The translations under genes were made by a program, and so were the position numbers. A stretch of 64,000 nt of DNA from Altererythrobacter sp. TH136. Lineage in GTDB: Bacteria; Pseudomonadota; Alphaproteobacteria; Sphingomonadales; Sphingomonadaceae. How positions within the stretch are numbered: position 1 is the stretch's first letter; every line of letters starts with the position of its first letter. The notes under the pieces were generated by a model. It did no database searches. It saw only the letters and a program-made list of their open reading frames with translations, and was not told the DNA's origin. The DNA lies in contig NZ_CP041409.1 in the NCBI RefSeq assembly GCF_007065885.1, forward strand, positions 2,093,501 through 2,157,500, given 5' to 3'. This document shows, one piece after another, positions 27,633 to 36,278 of this stretch.

Positions 27633-28529
27633 TTGCCGTTTGGCGTGGCGGTGTCCGGGGGTCCGGACAGCATTGCGCTGATGCTGCTGTGCCATGCCTG
27701 TCGTCCCGGGCAGTTCGAGGTGGCGACCGTCGATCACGGCTTGCGGGCTGACAGCGCGGCCGAGGCAGCGATGGTGGCCAAGATCTGTGACCAGCTCGGA
27801 ATCCGCCACGCGACCTTGCCGGTCGAGGTTTCCGGGGGAAACCTGCAGAATGCCGCGCGCACCGCGCGCTACGCCGCGCTCGGCCGCTGGGCACGCGACC
27901 GGGACCTGGTGGCGCTGGCAACCGCACACCACGGCGACGATCAGGCTGAAACCGTCATCATGCGGCTCAATCGGGGGAGCGGGATTTCCGGTCTCAGCGG
28001 TATTCGCCCGATGACCAGTCACCCAGGGACCGGCATCGCGATTTTCCGACCGCTATTGAACTGGTCCAAGGATGAGTTGACCGAGATCGTGACCGGTGCC
28101 GGCATAAGCCCCGCGACGGACCCATCGAACGCGGACCCCCGCTTCGACCGGGCACAGGTTCGCGCGGCATTGAAAGGGGCGGACTGGCTCAATCCATTGG
28201 CGATCGCGCGCTCTGCGGCCTTGCTGCACGAAAGCGACCTGGCGCTCGGCTGGATCGCAGCGCAGATCTGGGACCGGACGATCGCCTACGTCGACGATGC
28301 GGTCGAGTGGAGCCCGCAGGATGAACCGCGCGCGGTGCGGTTGCGCATCGTTGCGCGGGCCATCGCCGAAGCGGGCGGTACGGACTTCACCATGAGCGCG
28401 GTCGCGCGCCTGCACGACGCCATCATCAACCAGGATGTGCGCGGCGGTACGCTGGCTGGCGTGCAGCTTTCCGTTCGCAAGGGGACGTGGACCTTCCGTC
28501 CGGAGCCGCCCCGGGCGACCGTCAGCTAG
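27633..28529 (+). CDS. tilS: tRNA(Ile)-lysidine synthase TilS
   Basis: TilS adds lysine to C34 of tRNA-Ile(CAU), which is essential for reading AUA. The PP-loop SGGPDS is present, followed by TVDHGLRADS, AARTARYAALGRWA and ATAHHGDDQAETVIMRL, all family marks. The product is at the short end of the family, with a reduced C-terminal domain. The start is in doubt: the given TTG leaves only six residues before the PP-loop. In-frame coding-like sequence (SPELIARFGADFRQVWRAG) extends back to an ATT at 27549 that overlaps the cpoB stop and has an AGG nine bases upstream. Its end shares CTAG with the next gene. Confidence 0.92.
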   Translation: MPFGVAVSGGPDSIALMLLCHACRPGQFEVATVDHGLRADSAAEAAMVAKICDQLGIRHATLPVEVSGGNLQNAARTARYAALGRWARDRDLVALATAHHGDDQAETVIMRLNRGSGISGLSGIRPMTSHPGTGIAIFRPLLNWSKDELTEIVTGAGISPATDPSNADPRFDRAQVRAALKGADWLNPLAIARSAALLHESDLALGWIAAQIWDRTIAYVDDAVEWSPQDEPRAVRLRIVARAIAEAGGTDFTMSAVARLHDAIINQDVRGGTLAGVQLSVRKGTWTFRPEPPRATVS

Positions 28530-29194
28530 ACGATCGGATCGCCCTGCTGCAGCATCTCGCCGCGGGTGACGATGACCTTGTCCCCCGGCTGCACGATGGC
28601 GAAGATTTTCGAGATGAACCCGTCGGGGCCCGAAATGCAGCCGTGGCTGGCATAGCCGTTCTCGATCGTGTGACCGCCGTGGATCGCGACCCCGTCACTG
28701 GTCAGGAACATCGACCAGGGCATCGGCGCATTGTCGTATTTCTCCGACACGTTGTGCCGTTGCTTGCGCAGGATCGGAAAGGTACCGAGCGGGGTGGGGT
28801 ATTCGTCGGTCCCCAGCAGGACCGCAGCGGCGCCGATTTCGTACCCGCCCTTGAACACCGACAGCACGCGCGCGTCGAGATCGACGGTCATCACGATCGG
28901 GCCGTCGGGCACGTTCGCATCGTCCCAGTGCCATTCGCCGTACTTGATCGGGCCGTCGATCGGCAGGACGCGCTTGACCGTCAGGCGCTCCGCCCGCGCG
29001 GGCCAAGGCTGGGCCGGGCTCGTGAAGAAGCCGGACTGGTCCGCCCGGGCCGGTTGCGCGAGCGCTGTCGCCGGCTCGGCCGGCGTCGCGGGCCGTTCCG
29101 GCGCGGTGAACTGACCCGTCGCAAACGCGGCGCCGGTAAAACCGAGAACCACCGCAGCTGTCGCTCCGCCTAACCACCTGATCATCGCGTTCAT
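28526..29194 (-). CDS. L,D-transpeptidase (YkuD domain)
   Basis: The 222 aa protein has an N-terminal signal or anchor helix, a Pro/Ala-rich linker, and a YkuD domain from about residue 95. The catalytic motif is IHGGHTIENGYASHGCI, with H172 and C186. Such enzymes make 3-3 cross-links in peptidoglycan or attach proteins to it. The residues just after the catalytic Cys (SGPDG) differ from the usual R and suggest a divergent subgroup. It is a single gene, convergent with tilS. Confidence 0.88.
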   Translation of the reverse strand: MNAMIRWLGGATAAVVLGFTGAAFATGQFTAPERPATPAEPATALAQPARADQSGFFTSPAQPWPARAERLTVKRVLPIDGPIKYGEWHWDDANVPDGPIVMTVDLDARVLSVFKGGYEIGAAAVLLGTDEYPTPLGTFPILRKQRHNVSEKYDNAPMPWSMFLTSDGVAIHGGHTIENGYASHGCISGPDGFISKIFAIVQPGDKVIVTRGEMLQQGDPIV

Positions 29195-29277
29195 GGAACA
29201 GGCTATGCGGCACGGCGGCAGGCGGTTCCACCGGCCGGCAGCCGGCGTCCCCTCACGGGACAGCGGCGCGGCAGAGG

Positions 29278-30075
29278 TTAACCGTCCTGACGGGTGACGC
29301 TGACCGTCTTGTCACCGAATTGCGAAGCCCCGAAGCTGGTCAGGAAGCTGACGTCGGCAGCATCGCGCCCGATGCCGATCTTCACCACTTCTGCGGGATC
29401 AGCCATCTCGGTCGCATCGACGATGTACCAGGCGCCGCCGCCGGGTGTGTGCGGGTCGGCCAGGAACACTTCGGCCAGCGCATGGAAATCGGGCGGCTCC
29501 ACCCCCGGTGCGAAGCACGAGACATAGCGCGCCGGAATGGTGGAGGCGCGCGCCAGCGTGATCAGGACGTGTGCGTAATCGCGGCAAATTCCCCGCCGCT
29601 CCACGAAGCTGTCGAGCGCGGTCGTGCTGGTGGTGCTGACCTGTTCGTAGGTGAAATGCTGGACCAGCCAATCGTGGATCGCCTGCACCCGCGCGCCCCC
29701 GGACGTGCCGCCGAATTCGTCTTCCACGAACGGCTGGAACCGGTCGGCGGGGCAGTACCGCGAATCGAGCAGGTAATCGAGCGTCTCTCCGGGCAGGTCG
29801 TGGGGAGAGAGTTGTTCGAGCTCCGCGAGTTCGGGCACCAGCCGCTGCACGTCGACCACCGCCTGATAACTGACCTCGATCTTCCCTTCCGCCTGGAACA
29901 GCACGCGCTCCCCCACACCGTCATGCGCGGGCACCCGGGCGGCATCGGTCGGGGTTATCCGGGTGTTGGCCGAGATGATCTTCTGTTCGGGAATATCCGC
30001 CGCTTCGAACTGCAGGATAATGTCGGTGGGCTGGTCGAGCTGGAAGTCGAACCGGGCGTTGATGGCGATCGTCAT
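29278..30075 (-). CDS. transglutaminase-like protease-fold protein
   Basis: The 265 aa protein has the transglutaminase-core triad: C164 in RRGICRDYAH, H198 in PDFHALAEVF and D220 in WYIVDATE. The N-terminal half is a beta-rich domain typical of bacterial transglutaminase-like proteins that often act as peptidases. No signal peptide is visible, so it is probably cytoplasmic. The ATG (MTIAINARF) has GGAG ten bases before it; an upstream TTG is less likely. Substrate is unknown. Confidence 0.85.
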   Translation of the reverse strand: MTIAINARFDFQLDQPTDIILQFEAADIPEQKIISANTRITPTDAARVPAHDGVGERVLFQAEGKIEVSYQAVVDVQRLVPELAELEQLSPHDLPGETLDYLLDSRYCPADRFQPFVEDEFGGTSGGARVQAIHDWLVQHFTYEQVSTTSTTALDSFVERRGICRDYAHVLITLARASTIPARYVSCFAPGVEPPDFHALAEVFLADPHTPGGGAWYIVDATEMADPAEVVKIGIGRDAADVSFLTSFGASQFGDKTVSVTRQDG

Positions 30076-30167
30076 GGTGGGCTCCAACGCGCAACGGTGG
30101 CGCGGGTTTCGCTCCCTCTGTCATTCGTCGCAGGCCCGCGCTAGTCGCATCGGCAAAGGAGACGCCG

Positions 30168-30620
30168 ATGCCGGGTTTGTGGTTCGATGAATTGGCCGTG
30201 GGCCGGGTGTTCGATCATGCGATCCGCCGAACGGTGACGGAAACCGACAACCTGCTGTTCACAACGCTGAGCCACAATCCGGCCGCGCTGCATCTCGATG
30301 CAGAGTACATGAAAGACAGCGAATATGGCCGGGTCCTGGTCAATTCGTGCTTCACGCTATCGCTGATGGTCGGCGTGTCGGTGGGGGACACCACGTTGGG
30401 CACCGCGGTCGCAAATCTCGGCTGGGACGAGGTGCGTTTTCCAGCGCCGGTGTTCATCGGCGATACGCTGCGGATCGAGACCGAGGTGCTGGAACTGCGC
30501 GCCAGCAAGTCGCGCCCCGAAGCCGGCATCGTCACCTTCGCGCACCGGGCGTTCAATCAGGACGGAGTTCTGGTGGCGACTTGCAAGCGGAGCGGTCTGC
30601 AGCGGCGGAAACCATCGTGA
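30168..30620 (+). CDS. MaoC-family hotdog dehydratase
   Basis: The 150 aa protein has one hotdog domain with the hydratase-like motif TETDNLLFTTLSHNPAALHLD, where the Asp/His pair of MaoC enzymes is expected. NLGWDEVRFPAPVFIGDTLRI is also typical. Such proteins hydrate enoyl-CoA thioesters, including mesaconyl-CoA and itaconyl-CoA. It is the first gene of a four-gene operon and overlaps the CitE-like gene by four bases, which suggests that the hydratase and lyase act in sequence. It has a strong AAAGGAGA ribosome site. Confidence 0.87.
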   Translation: MPGLWFDELAVGRVFDHAIRRTVTETDNLLFTTLSHNPAALHLDAEYMKDSEYGRVLVNSCFTLSLMVGVSVGDTTLGTAVANLGWDEVRFPAPVFIGDTLRIETEVLELRASKSRPEAGIVTFAHRAFNQDGVLVATCKRSGLQRRKPS

Positions 30621-31507
30621 GCCGCGCTCTCCGATCGCTGCTGTTCATCCCCGGCGACAGCGACAGGAAGCTGGCCAAGGTCGCCGGCTGCGGCGCCGAT
30701 GCGGTGATCCTGGATCTGGAAGACGCCGTGGCGCCGGCGAACAAGCTCATCGCTCGGGACAAAGTGGCGGAATTTCTCCGCGGGTTTGACCGCACGGCGG
30801 AGGGCGCGCCGGAACTCTGGGTGCGAATCAACCCGCTCGACAGCGGGCTCGCCGAGCGCGACCTGGCGGCGATCATCCCCGCACGCCCAGACGGTATCAT
30901 GCAGCCCAAGCCCGATGGCCCGGATGATGTCGCCAAGGTTTCCAGCCTGCTCGACCACATGGAACTGGCGCACGGGATTCAGCCCGGCTCCATCGGGATC
31001 ATCCCGGTGGCCACCGAGACCGCGCTCGCACCGTTCCGGCTGGGCGAGTACGCCACCGCCGGACTGACGCGGCTGCGCGGACTGACCTGGGGGGCGGAGG
31101 ATCTGGCCGCAGCTCTGGGCGCCACCGGCAATCGCGGCCCGGACGGCGAGTGGCTGTTCACCTACCGCCTGGTCCGCTCGCTGACGCTGATGGCGGCCCA
31201 TGCGGCGGGCGTGCCGGCGATCGAGACGCTGCATGCCGATTTCCGCGACGAGGCAGGGCTGCTTGCGTCGAGCCGGCAAGCCCGCGCCGAAGGGTTCTCT
31301 GGCCGCCTGGCGATCCACCCCGCGCAGGTTGAGCCGATAAACGACGGCTTCACCCCCAGTGCCGAGGAGGTGGCGTTCGCCCGGCGCGTGGTCGCGGCGT
31401 TCGCGGCGGAGCCGGACGCGGGAACAGTGGGAATCGACGGCAAGATGTTCGACATCCCGCACCTCAAGTCCGCCCGCCGCACCCTGGCCGCCGCGGGCGA
31501 GGGGTGA
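30617..31507 (+). CDS. HpcH/HpaI-family CitE-like CoA lyase
   Basis: The 296 aa TIM-barrel protein is CitE-like: SLLFIPGDSDRKLAK opens the barrel, AVILDLEDAVAP carries the metal-binding Glu/Asp, and WVRINPLDS and TWGAEDLAAALGA are family signatures. Relatives cleave malyl-, citramalyl- or citryl-CoA. The start GTG overlaps the stop of the MaoC gene (GTGA). No other citrate lyase subunit is present, so classical citrate lyase is ruled out; citramalyl-CoA or methylmalyl-CoA lyase activity is more plausible. Confidence 0.87.
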   Translation: MSRALRSLLFIPGDSDRKLAKVAGCGADAVILDLEDAVAPANKLIARDKVAEFLRGFDRTAEGAPELWVRINPLDSGLAERDLAAIIPARPDGIMQPKPDGPDDVAKVSSLLDHMELAHGIQPGSIGIIPVATETALAPFRLGEYATAGLTRLRGLTWGAEDLAAALGATGNRGPDGEWLFTYRLVRSLTLMAAHAAGVPAIETLHADFRDEAGLLASSRQARAEGFSGRLAIHPAQVEPINDGFTPSAEEVAFARRVVAAFAAEPDAGTVGIDGKMFDIPHLKSARRTLAAAGEG

Positions 31508-31514
31508 GCGCAGC

Positions 31515-31931
31515 GTGTCGGTTGCACAAGGCCTGCTGCGGTTTGAGACCGGCGGACAAGGGCTGACCGACATCACCGGCGAGGTGGCCGGGTGGCTCAC
31601 CCAGTCGGGCATGCGCACGGGCGTACTGACCGTCTTCTGCCGCCACACCAGCGCCGGACTGCTGATCACCGAGAACGCCAGCGTGGCAGTGCAGCGCGAT
31701 CTGTTGCGCTGGCTCGACCGGCTCGCGCCCGAGAGCACTGGCTATGAGCATGATGACGAGGGACCGGACGATATGCCGGCGTACATCAAGACGCTGCTTA
31801 CCGGCAGCGCGTTGACGATCCCGTTCTCCTCCAACCGGCTGCTGCTGGGCACCTGGCAGGGCGTCCTCCTCGCCGAACACCGCGCGCGCGGTCACTCGCG
31901 CGAGGTGGTGCTGACGGCCATCGGCGAATGA
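31515..31931 (+). CDS. YjbQ/UPF0047 family protein
   Basis: The 138 aa protein carries the UPF0047 signature FCRHTSAGLLITENA and the ending LAEHRARGHSREVVLTAIGE. The E. coli member has weak thiamin-phosphate synthase activity in vitro; the true role is uncertain. It starts with GTG seven bases after the lyase gene and overlaps the kinase gene by four bases, so it sits inside the operon. Confidence 0.85.
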   Translation: MSVAQGLLRFETGGQGLTDITGEVAGWLTQSGMRTGVLTVFCRHTSAGLLITENASVAVQRDLLRWLDRLAPESTGYEHDDEGPDDMPAYIKTLLTGSALTIPFSSNRLLLGTWQGVLLAEHRARGHSREVVLTAIGE

Positions 31932-32824
31932 GCGGCCGGCCTGCTTCCCTGGTCGGCGCAGTCGAGGCTGGCGGGACCAAATTCGTGCTGGCCGTAGCGG
32001 ACGAGCGCGGTGCGATTCTGACGCACGCGCGGATACCCACCGGCCGGCCCGAGGAAACCTTGCCGCCGATGATGCGGTTCTTCCGCGCCGCCGCGCAGGA
32101 GCACGGGCCGATTGCCGCGTTCGGGGTGGGCACCTTCGGGCCGATTTCGCTCGATCGTCGCGCGCCCGATTGGGGGCGGTTCACCACCACTCCCAAGCCG
32201 GGCTGGGGCGGCGCGTCGCTGCCAGAGGCGCTGGCGGAGTTCGGCGTGCCGGTGGCGCTGGACACCGACGTCAACGCCGCGGCTCTGGGGGAGTGGCTGA
32301 CGGGGGCCGGGCAGGGCGCGGAGACGCTCGCCTATACCACCGTGGGCACCGGGATCGGCGTGGGCGTGCTGCGCGGTGGCGAGCCGCTTGGCGGGATCAC
32401 CCATTACGAAGGCGGTCATGTCCGTCCGCGGCGGGTAGACGGCGATGACTTTCCAGGCGTCTGCGCTCGGCACCGCGACTGTGTCGAAGGCCTGGCCTCC
32501 GGTCCTGCGATCCAGGCGCGGTGGGGTGCCAGCCTCGATCGGCTGGGCGAGTTCGAGGTCGATCTGACCGCGCGCTACCTGGCGGAGTTCGCCACCTCGC
32601 TGGTGCTGCTGCACATGCCGGAGCGGCTGATCTTCGGCGGCGGGGTGTGCAAGACGCCCGGGCTGATCCCGGCGCTGCGGCGTCATACCGAACGGTTGCT
32701 GGAAGGCTACGTCGTTCACCCGGCGTTCGATCCGGGGCTCGAGCGGTATATCGTCACGCCCACGCTCGGCGACGATGCGGGTATTCGCGGCGCGATCGAG
32801 CTGGGGCGGCGGATGCTGCGCTAG
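31928..32824 (+). CDS. ROK-family sugar kinase (fructokinase-like)
   Basis: The 298 aa protein starts with the ROK ATP loop GAVEAGGTKFVLAV. It contains the phosphate loop TTVGTGIGVGVL and the zinc motif with ligands in HYEGGH, CARH and RDC, followed by VEGLASGPAI. These match bacterial fructokinases and mannokinases. The nucleotide-proximal LIFGGGVCKTPGL is also family-typical. It is the last gene of the MaoC-CitE-YjbQ operon, a mix whose logic is not obvious. Confidence 0.88.
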   Translation: MSGRPASLVGAVEAGGTKFVLAVADERGAILTHARIPTGRPEETLPPMMRFFRAAAQEHGPIAAFGVGTFGPISLDRRAPDWGRFTTTPKPGWGGASLPEALAEFGVPVALDTDVNAAALGEWLTGAGQGAETLAYTTVGTGIGVGVLRGGEPLGGITHYEGGHVRPRRVDGDDFPGVCARHRDCVEGLASGPAIQARWGASLDRLGEFEVDLTARYLAEFATSLVLLHMPERLIFGGGVCKTPGLIPALRRHTERLLEGYVVHPAFDPGLERYIVTPTLGDDAGIRGAIELGRRMLR

Positions 32825-32834
32825 GCTGCGCGGG

Positions 32835-33605
32835 TTATCCGGCGAGGTTGTCGTGCTCGCTTTGCAGGTGCAGCGGACCTTCGCCGTACAGGTACGCCGG
32901 ATCGAAGTCGCCGAACTTTTCCAGGCGGGTCCGGTCGCGCACGACCACCAGCCCGCGGCGGAACTCCACCACCTCCTCACGCCGCAGCTCCGACAGCGCG
33001 CGGTTCATGTGGATGGGGGTGGTCCCGCACATGTCGGCAAGATCGGTCTGGGTAAGCGGGGAACGGAAGCCGTTCGCCCGGCCGAGCCCGACCATCTCGA
33101 GCCGATTCCAGATTTCCGATAGCCGGTGCGCCACCCGGCGACTGGCCTTGAGCTGCTCCAGCTTCAGCGTCCATTGCCGGTGGATCGCCGCGTCCAGCAA
33201 GGTGGAAAACCAGAACAGGCGCGCCAGATGCGCCTCATTTTCCAGGATCAGGCCGATCCGTTCGTGCGTGACATAGCCGATCCTGGACGGGCCCACCGAG
33301 ATCACGTCATGATCGAGCCGCTTGAGCGCGTACGCATGCAGATCGACAAAATCACCCGGAACATGGATGCCGACGATATGGCGCCGGTCCCCTTCGTAGA
33401 TTGTCCTTAGCATGAATCCTTCGATCAGGATGGCGCTGCGGTGGGCTAGTTCGCCGCGCGCCAGGATCCGATGCGGCCGGTCGTACTCACCGACCTCGCA
33501 AACCGAATCCTCGAGAAGCTGCTTGTCCGCCTCGCTCATGGCATGGCGCGACCGCCCCATGAGAAAGCGGCCCGTGAGCGGGTAACGTTGTGCCTCCTCC
33601 ACCAT
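32835..33605 (-). CDS. Crp/Fnr-family transcriptional regulator
   Basis: The 256 aa protein has an N-terminal cyclic-nucleotide-type beta-barrel (AHRSAILIEGFMLRTIYEGD, HVPGDFVDLHAY). The C-terminal winged helix has its recognition region in LTQTDLADMCGTTPIHMNRALSELR. The four-cysteine cluster of true FNR is absent, so oxygen sensing through an iron-sulfur cluster is unlikely. The effector and regulon are unknown. The start gives an ordinary N-terminus; the reading frame continues upstream but is antisense to DUF2339. Confidence 0.85.
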   Translation of the reverse strand: MVEEAQRYPLTGRFLMGRSRHAMSEADKQLLEDSVCEVGEYDRPHRILARGELAHRSAILIEGFMLRTIYEGDRRHIVGIHVPGDFVDLHAYALKRLDHDVISVGPSRIGYVTHERIGLILENEAHLARLFWFSTLLDAAIHRQWTLKLEQLKASRRVAHRLSEIWNRLEMVGLGRANGFRSPLTQTDLADMCGTTPIHMNRALSELRREEVVEFRRGLVVVRDRTRLEKFGDFDPAYLYGEGPLHLQSEHDNLAG

Positions 33606-33682
33606 GTGATCCCTAGTGCCTGGGGTGGGGATTCGGTTCCGCGCAGACTTGAAAATTCTGCAACGAGCGCCGAGCGTAGGGC

Positions 33683-36211
33683 GTGACCTGGCTGTTCTAT
33701 CTCCTGGCAATCGGGTTTGTAGCCTGGCTGTGGCGGCGGGTTGTGATCCTAGAGCGAGAGGTCGCCCGCTTGCGCGACGGGGTGGCCGCGGTGCCGTCCA
33801 CGCCGGCTTTCGCACCGTCTCCGTCTGTGGATCCCGCGCCCCGGCTGGCTCTGGAGCCGACTCCGCCGCCCGCTGCGCGGGCCGAGGAGCCTGCGCCGAC
33901 GAGCCTGGGCAGCCGCGCGGGCGATGCGCTCGCCTGGCGGCCCAGCCTCGATCTGGAGGATCTGTTCGGACGCCGTCTGCCGATCTGGGCAGGCGGGGTG
34001 ACGCTGGCGGTCGCGGGGTTTTTCCTGGTGCGCTGGTCGATCGACGCCGGATTGTTGACGCCCGCCGTGCGTGTGCTGCTCGCCGGACTGTTCGGCGCGG
34101 CCCTGATCGCCGGCGCGGAGGTCGCCTATCGCTGGCGAGAGCGTGTGGCGGACCCGCGCGTCGCCCAGGCGCTCGCCGGCGCGGGGCTGGCGACACTGTA
34201 TGCGGCGTTCTATCTCGCAGGCAGCGCTTATGGCCTGATCGGATCGACCCTCGCGTTCCTGGGCCTGGCGGCGGTGACCGGGGCGGCGATCGCGCTGTCA
34301 TATCGCTTCGGATTGCCCAGTGCGGTGCTGGGACTGGTCGGCGGGTTCGCCGCCCCGGCGCTGGTTGGCAGCGACCAGGCCAATGTGCCGCTGCTGACGC
34401 TGTACCTTGCGCTCGTGACCGCCGGCCTGGCCTTGACCGGCAAGCGGCAGGACCGGGCGTGGCTGGGCGTGGCGGCCCTCGCCGGAGGGCTCGGCTGGGG
34501 TGCGCTGCTGATGGCGGGCGGCATCCGGCAGCCGCCCGATGCGGCGGTGCTGGGCGCCTATCTTGTGCTGCTGGGAGCCATCGTGCCGGGCCTTACCGGC
34601 GTCGCCGCCGCTCGGCCGCATTGGCTGGTGCGGGTGGGGGCGGCCGCGCTGGCGGCGCTGCAGCTCGCCTTTCTGGTGCAGCAGAGCGGGTTCGGGGCGC
34701 TCGAGTGGTCGCTGTATCTGCTGCTCGGAGGTGCCCTCGCGTGGTTCGGCTGGCGGCAACCGGCGATGCGCGAGGCCAACGCCGCCGCCGCCGGGGTCGG
34801 GGCGGCGTTGCTGCTCTTCTGGCCCACGCCGGACCCATGGGGCTTTGCGTTCGTCGCCGCAGCACTGGCGATTATCTTCGCCGGCGTCCCGCTCGCGCAA
34901 GTGGCCCGCGGACAGGGGCGACCGCTGGACCTGGCGCAAGCGGCGCTGTTCGCGCTTGCCGTCGCGCTTGCGGTGCTGTGGCACTTCGGCACGGTCCTGC
35001 CGGACGATCCGCAGCCGCTGATTGCGCTCGTATCGCTATCGCTCGCGGGAATTGCCGCACTGGCGGTGGCTCTCGCACCGCGTTTGCCCGGGACGCAGGG
35101 CGGGCACGCGCTGCTGACGGCGCAGGCGGTCGCGGCATTGCTCGGCTTCGGCGCGCTGGCGCAGGTGCTGCCCCAGGACGCGCTCGCCTTTACGGGCGGG
35201 CTTGCCGCCGCGCTGCTGGCCTGGCGGCTGCCCGGTCTGCGGGGAGCGATCGCCACGCTGGCGCTGATCACGTTCGGTTGGGCGCTCGCGCCGCTGGCGC
35301 AGTGGCTGCAGGTCGGCTGGATGGCGCTGGTCGGGGAGCCGATGCAGACCAGCGCGCTTCCCGCGCTGCGCGCGATGCTTCTGCATATCGTGCCGGCCGC
35401 GGCGGCCTGGGCCGCGTGGTGGGTGGTGCTACCGTCTGATAAGGCGGAACTGCGCAAGGGCATCGCCGTGGGCGCAATCGGGCTCGCCGCGGTGGCCGGG
35501 CATGTGATTTTCCGTCAGGCTTTCGCTGCCGTGGCGGGGACCGATTTCGTCGCCACCGGAGTGGCCGAGCGCATGGTGTGGGAAGCGCTGCTGCTCGTCG
35601 CCGCATGGCTGGCCGCCCGGCGCGGGTGGCGCGGGGCCGCGGTGGGCCTCGCCGCGTCGGCGCTGGCGCACTTCGCCTGGTTCTCCCTGACGCTGCACAA
35701 TCCGCTGTGGAGCGCGCAGGCGGTTGGACCGCTGCCACTCGCGAACGCGCTCTTGCCGGCTTACGCGGTGGGCTGCGCGGGGCTGCTGCTGCTCCGCCGC
35801 TGGCTTGGGGAGGCGGCCTTTATGCGCTGGCTCGTCGATGCGGCGCTGATGATGGTGATCGCGCTGTTTGCGCTCAGCGAGTTGCGCCAGATGTTCGCCG
35901 GATCAATTCTGGTGGCGCCGCCGATCAGTCCGACCGAGGACTTGCTGCGCTCGCTGCTCGGCATCGCGCTCGCCGCCGGATTCCTGGCGTGGGGCGCGCA
36001 TACCCATGAGCGCAGCTGGCGCATCGGCAGCCTGGTGTTGATGGTGATCGCGGTGCTGAAGGTGTTCCTGGTCGACGCGGCGGGTCTGGCAGGGCTGGCG
36101 CGGATCGCGTCGTTCATGGCGCTGGGGTTCAGCCTAATCGGCATCGGCTGGTTCTATTCGCGGCAACTTCGCGCCTCGCCGGCTGAAACGACAGCAGCGG
36201 CGGAAGCGTAA
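33683..36211 (+). CDS. DUF2339 large integral membrane protein
   Basis: The 842 aa product begins at a GTG with a membrane helix and a coiled-coil/proline-rich stretch (about residues 1-90). It then has more than twenty hydrophobic helices and ends in a short Ala-rich tail. The segment DLFGRRLPIWAGGVTLAVAG, then VRWSIDAG, is the start of DUF2339. Family function is unknown; it may be involved in the envelope. The gene is divergent from the Crp/Fnr regulator with about 78 bases between the starts. It is one of the most GC-biased genes in the window. Confidence 0.85.
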   Translation: MTWLFYLLAIGFVAWLWRRVVILEREVARLRDGVAAVPSTPAFAPSPSVDPAPRLALEPTPPPAARAEEPAPTSLGSRAGDALAWRPSLDLEDLFGRRLPIWAGGVTLAVAGFFLVRWSIDAGLLTPAVRVLLAGLFGAALIAGAEVAYRWRERVADPRVAQALAGAGLATLYAAFYLAGSAYGLIGSTLAFLGLAAVTGAAIALSYRFGLPSAVLGLVGGFAAPALVGSDQANVPLLTLYLALVTAGLALTGKRQDRAWLGVAALAGGLGWGALLMAGGIRQPPDAAVLGAYLVLLGAIVPGLTGVAAARPHWLVRVGAAALAALQLAFLVQQSGFGALEWSLYLLLGGALAWFGWRQPAMREANAAAAGVGAALLLFWPTPDPWGFAFVAAALAIIFAGVPLAQVARGQGRPLDLAQAALFALAVALAVLWHFGTVLPDDPQPLIALVSLSLAGIAALAVALAPRLPGTQGGHALLTAQAVAALLGFGALAQVLPQDALAFTGGLAAALLAWRLPGLRGAIATLALITFGWALAPLAQWLQVGWMALVGEPMQTSALPALRAMLLHIVPAAAAWAAWWVVLPSDKAELRKGIAVGAIGLAAVAGHVIFRQAFAAVAGTDFVATGVAERMVWEALLLVAAWLAARRGWRGAAVGLAASALAHFAWFSLTLHNPLWSAQAVGPLPLANALLPAYAVGCAGLLLLRRWLGEAAFMRWLVDAALMMVIALFALSELRQMFAGSILVAPPISPTEDLLRSLLGIALAAGFLAWGAHTHERSWRIGSLVLMVIAVLKVFLVDAAGLAGLARIASFMALGFSLIGIGWFYSRQLRASPAETTAAAEA

Positions 36212-36240
36212 CAAGCCCGTCACATCCGCGCGGCATTCCG

Positions 36241-36263
36241 GTCTTGCAAGGTGTCTTGCAGGG
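36241..36263 (+). repeat. direct repeat upstream of the winged-helix response regulator
   Basis: GTCTTGCAAGG (36241-36251) and GTCTTGCAGGG (36253-36263) differ at one base and are spaced 12 bases start to start. They lie 15 bases before the regulator start. OmpR/PhoB-type regulators bind tandem repeats at near-helical spacing, so autoregulation is possible, but this is inference. Confidence 0.35.
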
Positions 36264-36278
36264 CCGGGGGCTGCACGC

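Noticed and set aside
33616-35439. 607-residue ORF on the plus strand in another frame of the DUF2339 gene
   Set aside because: It is Gly/Arg-rich with no domain, whereas the overlapping frame codes for a clear many-helix membrane protein; high GC makes long empty frames common.
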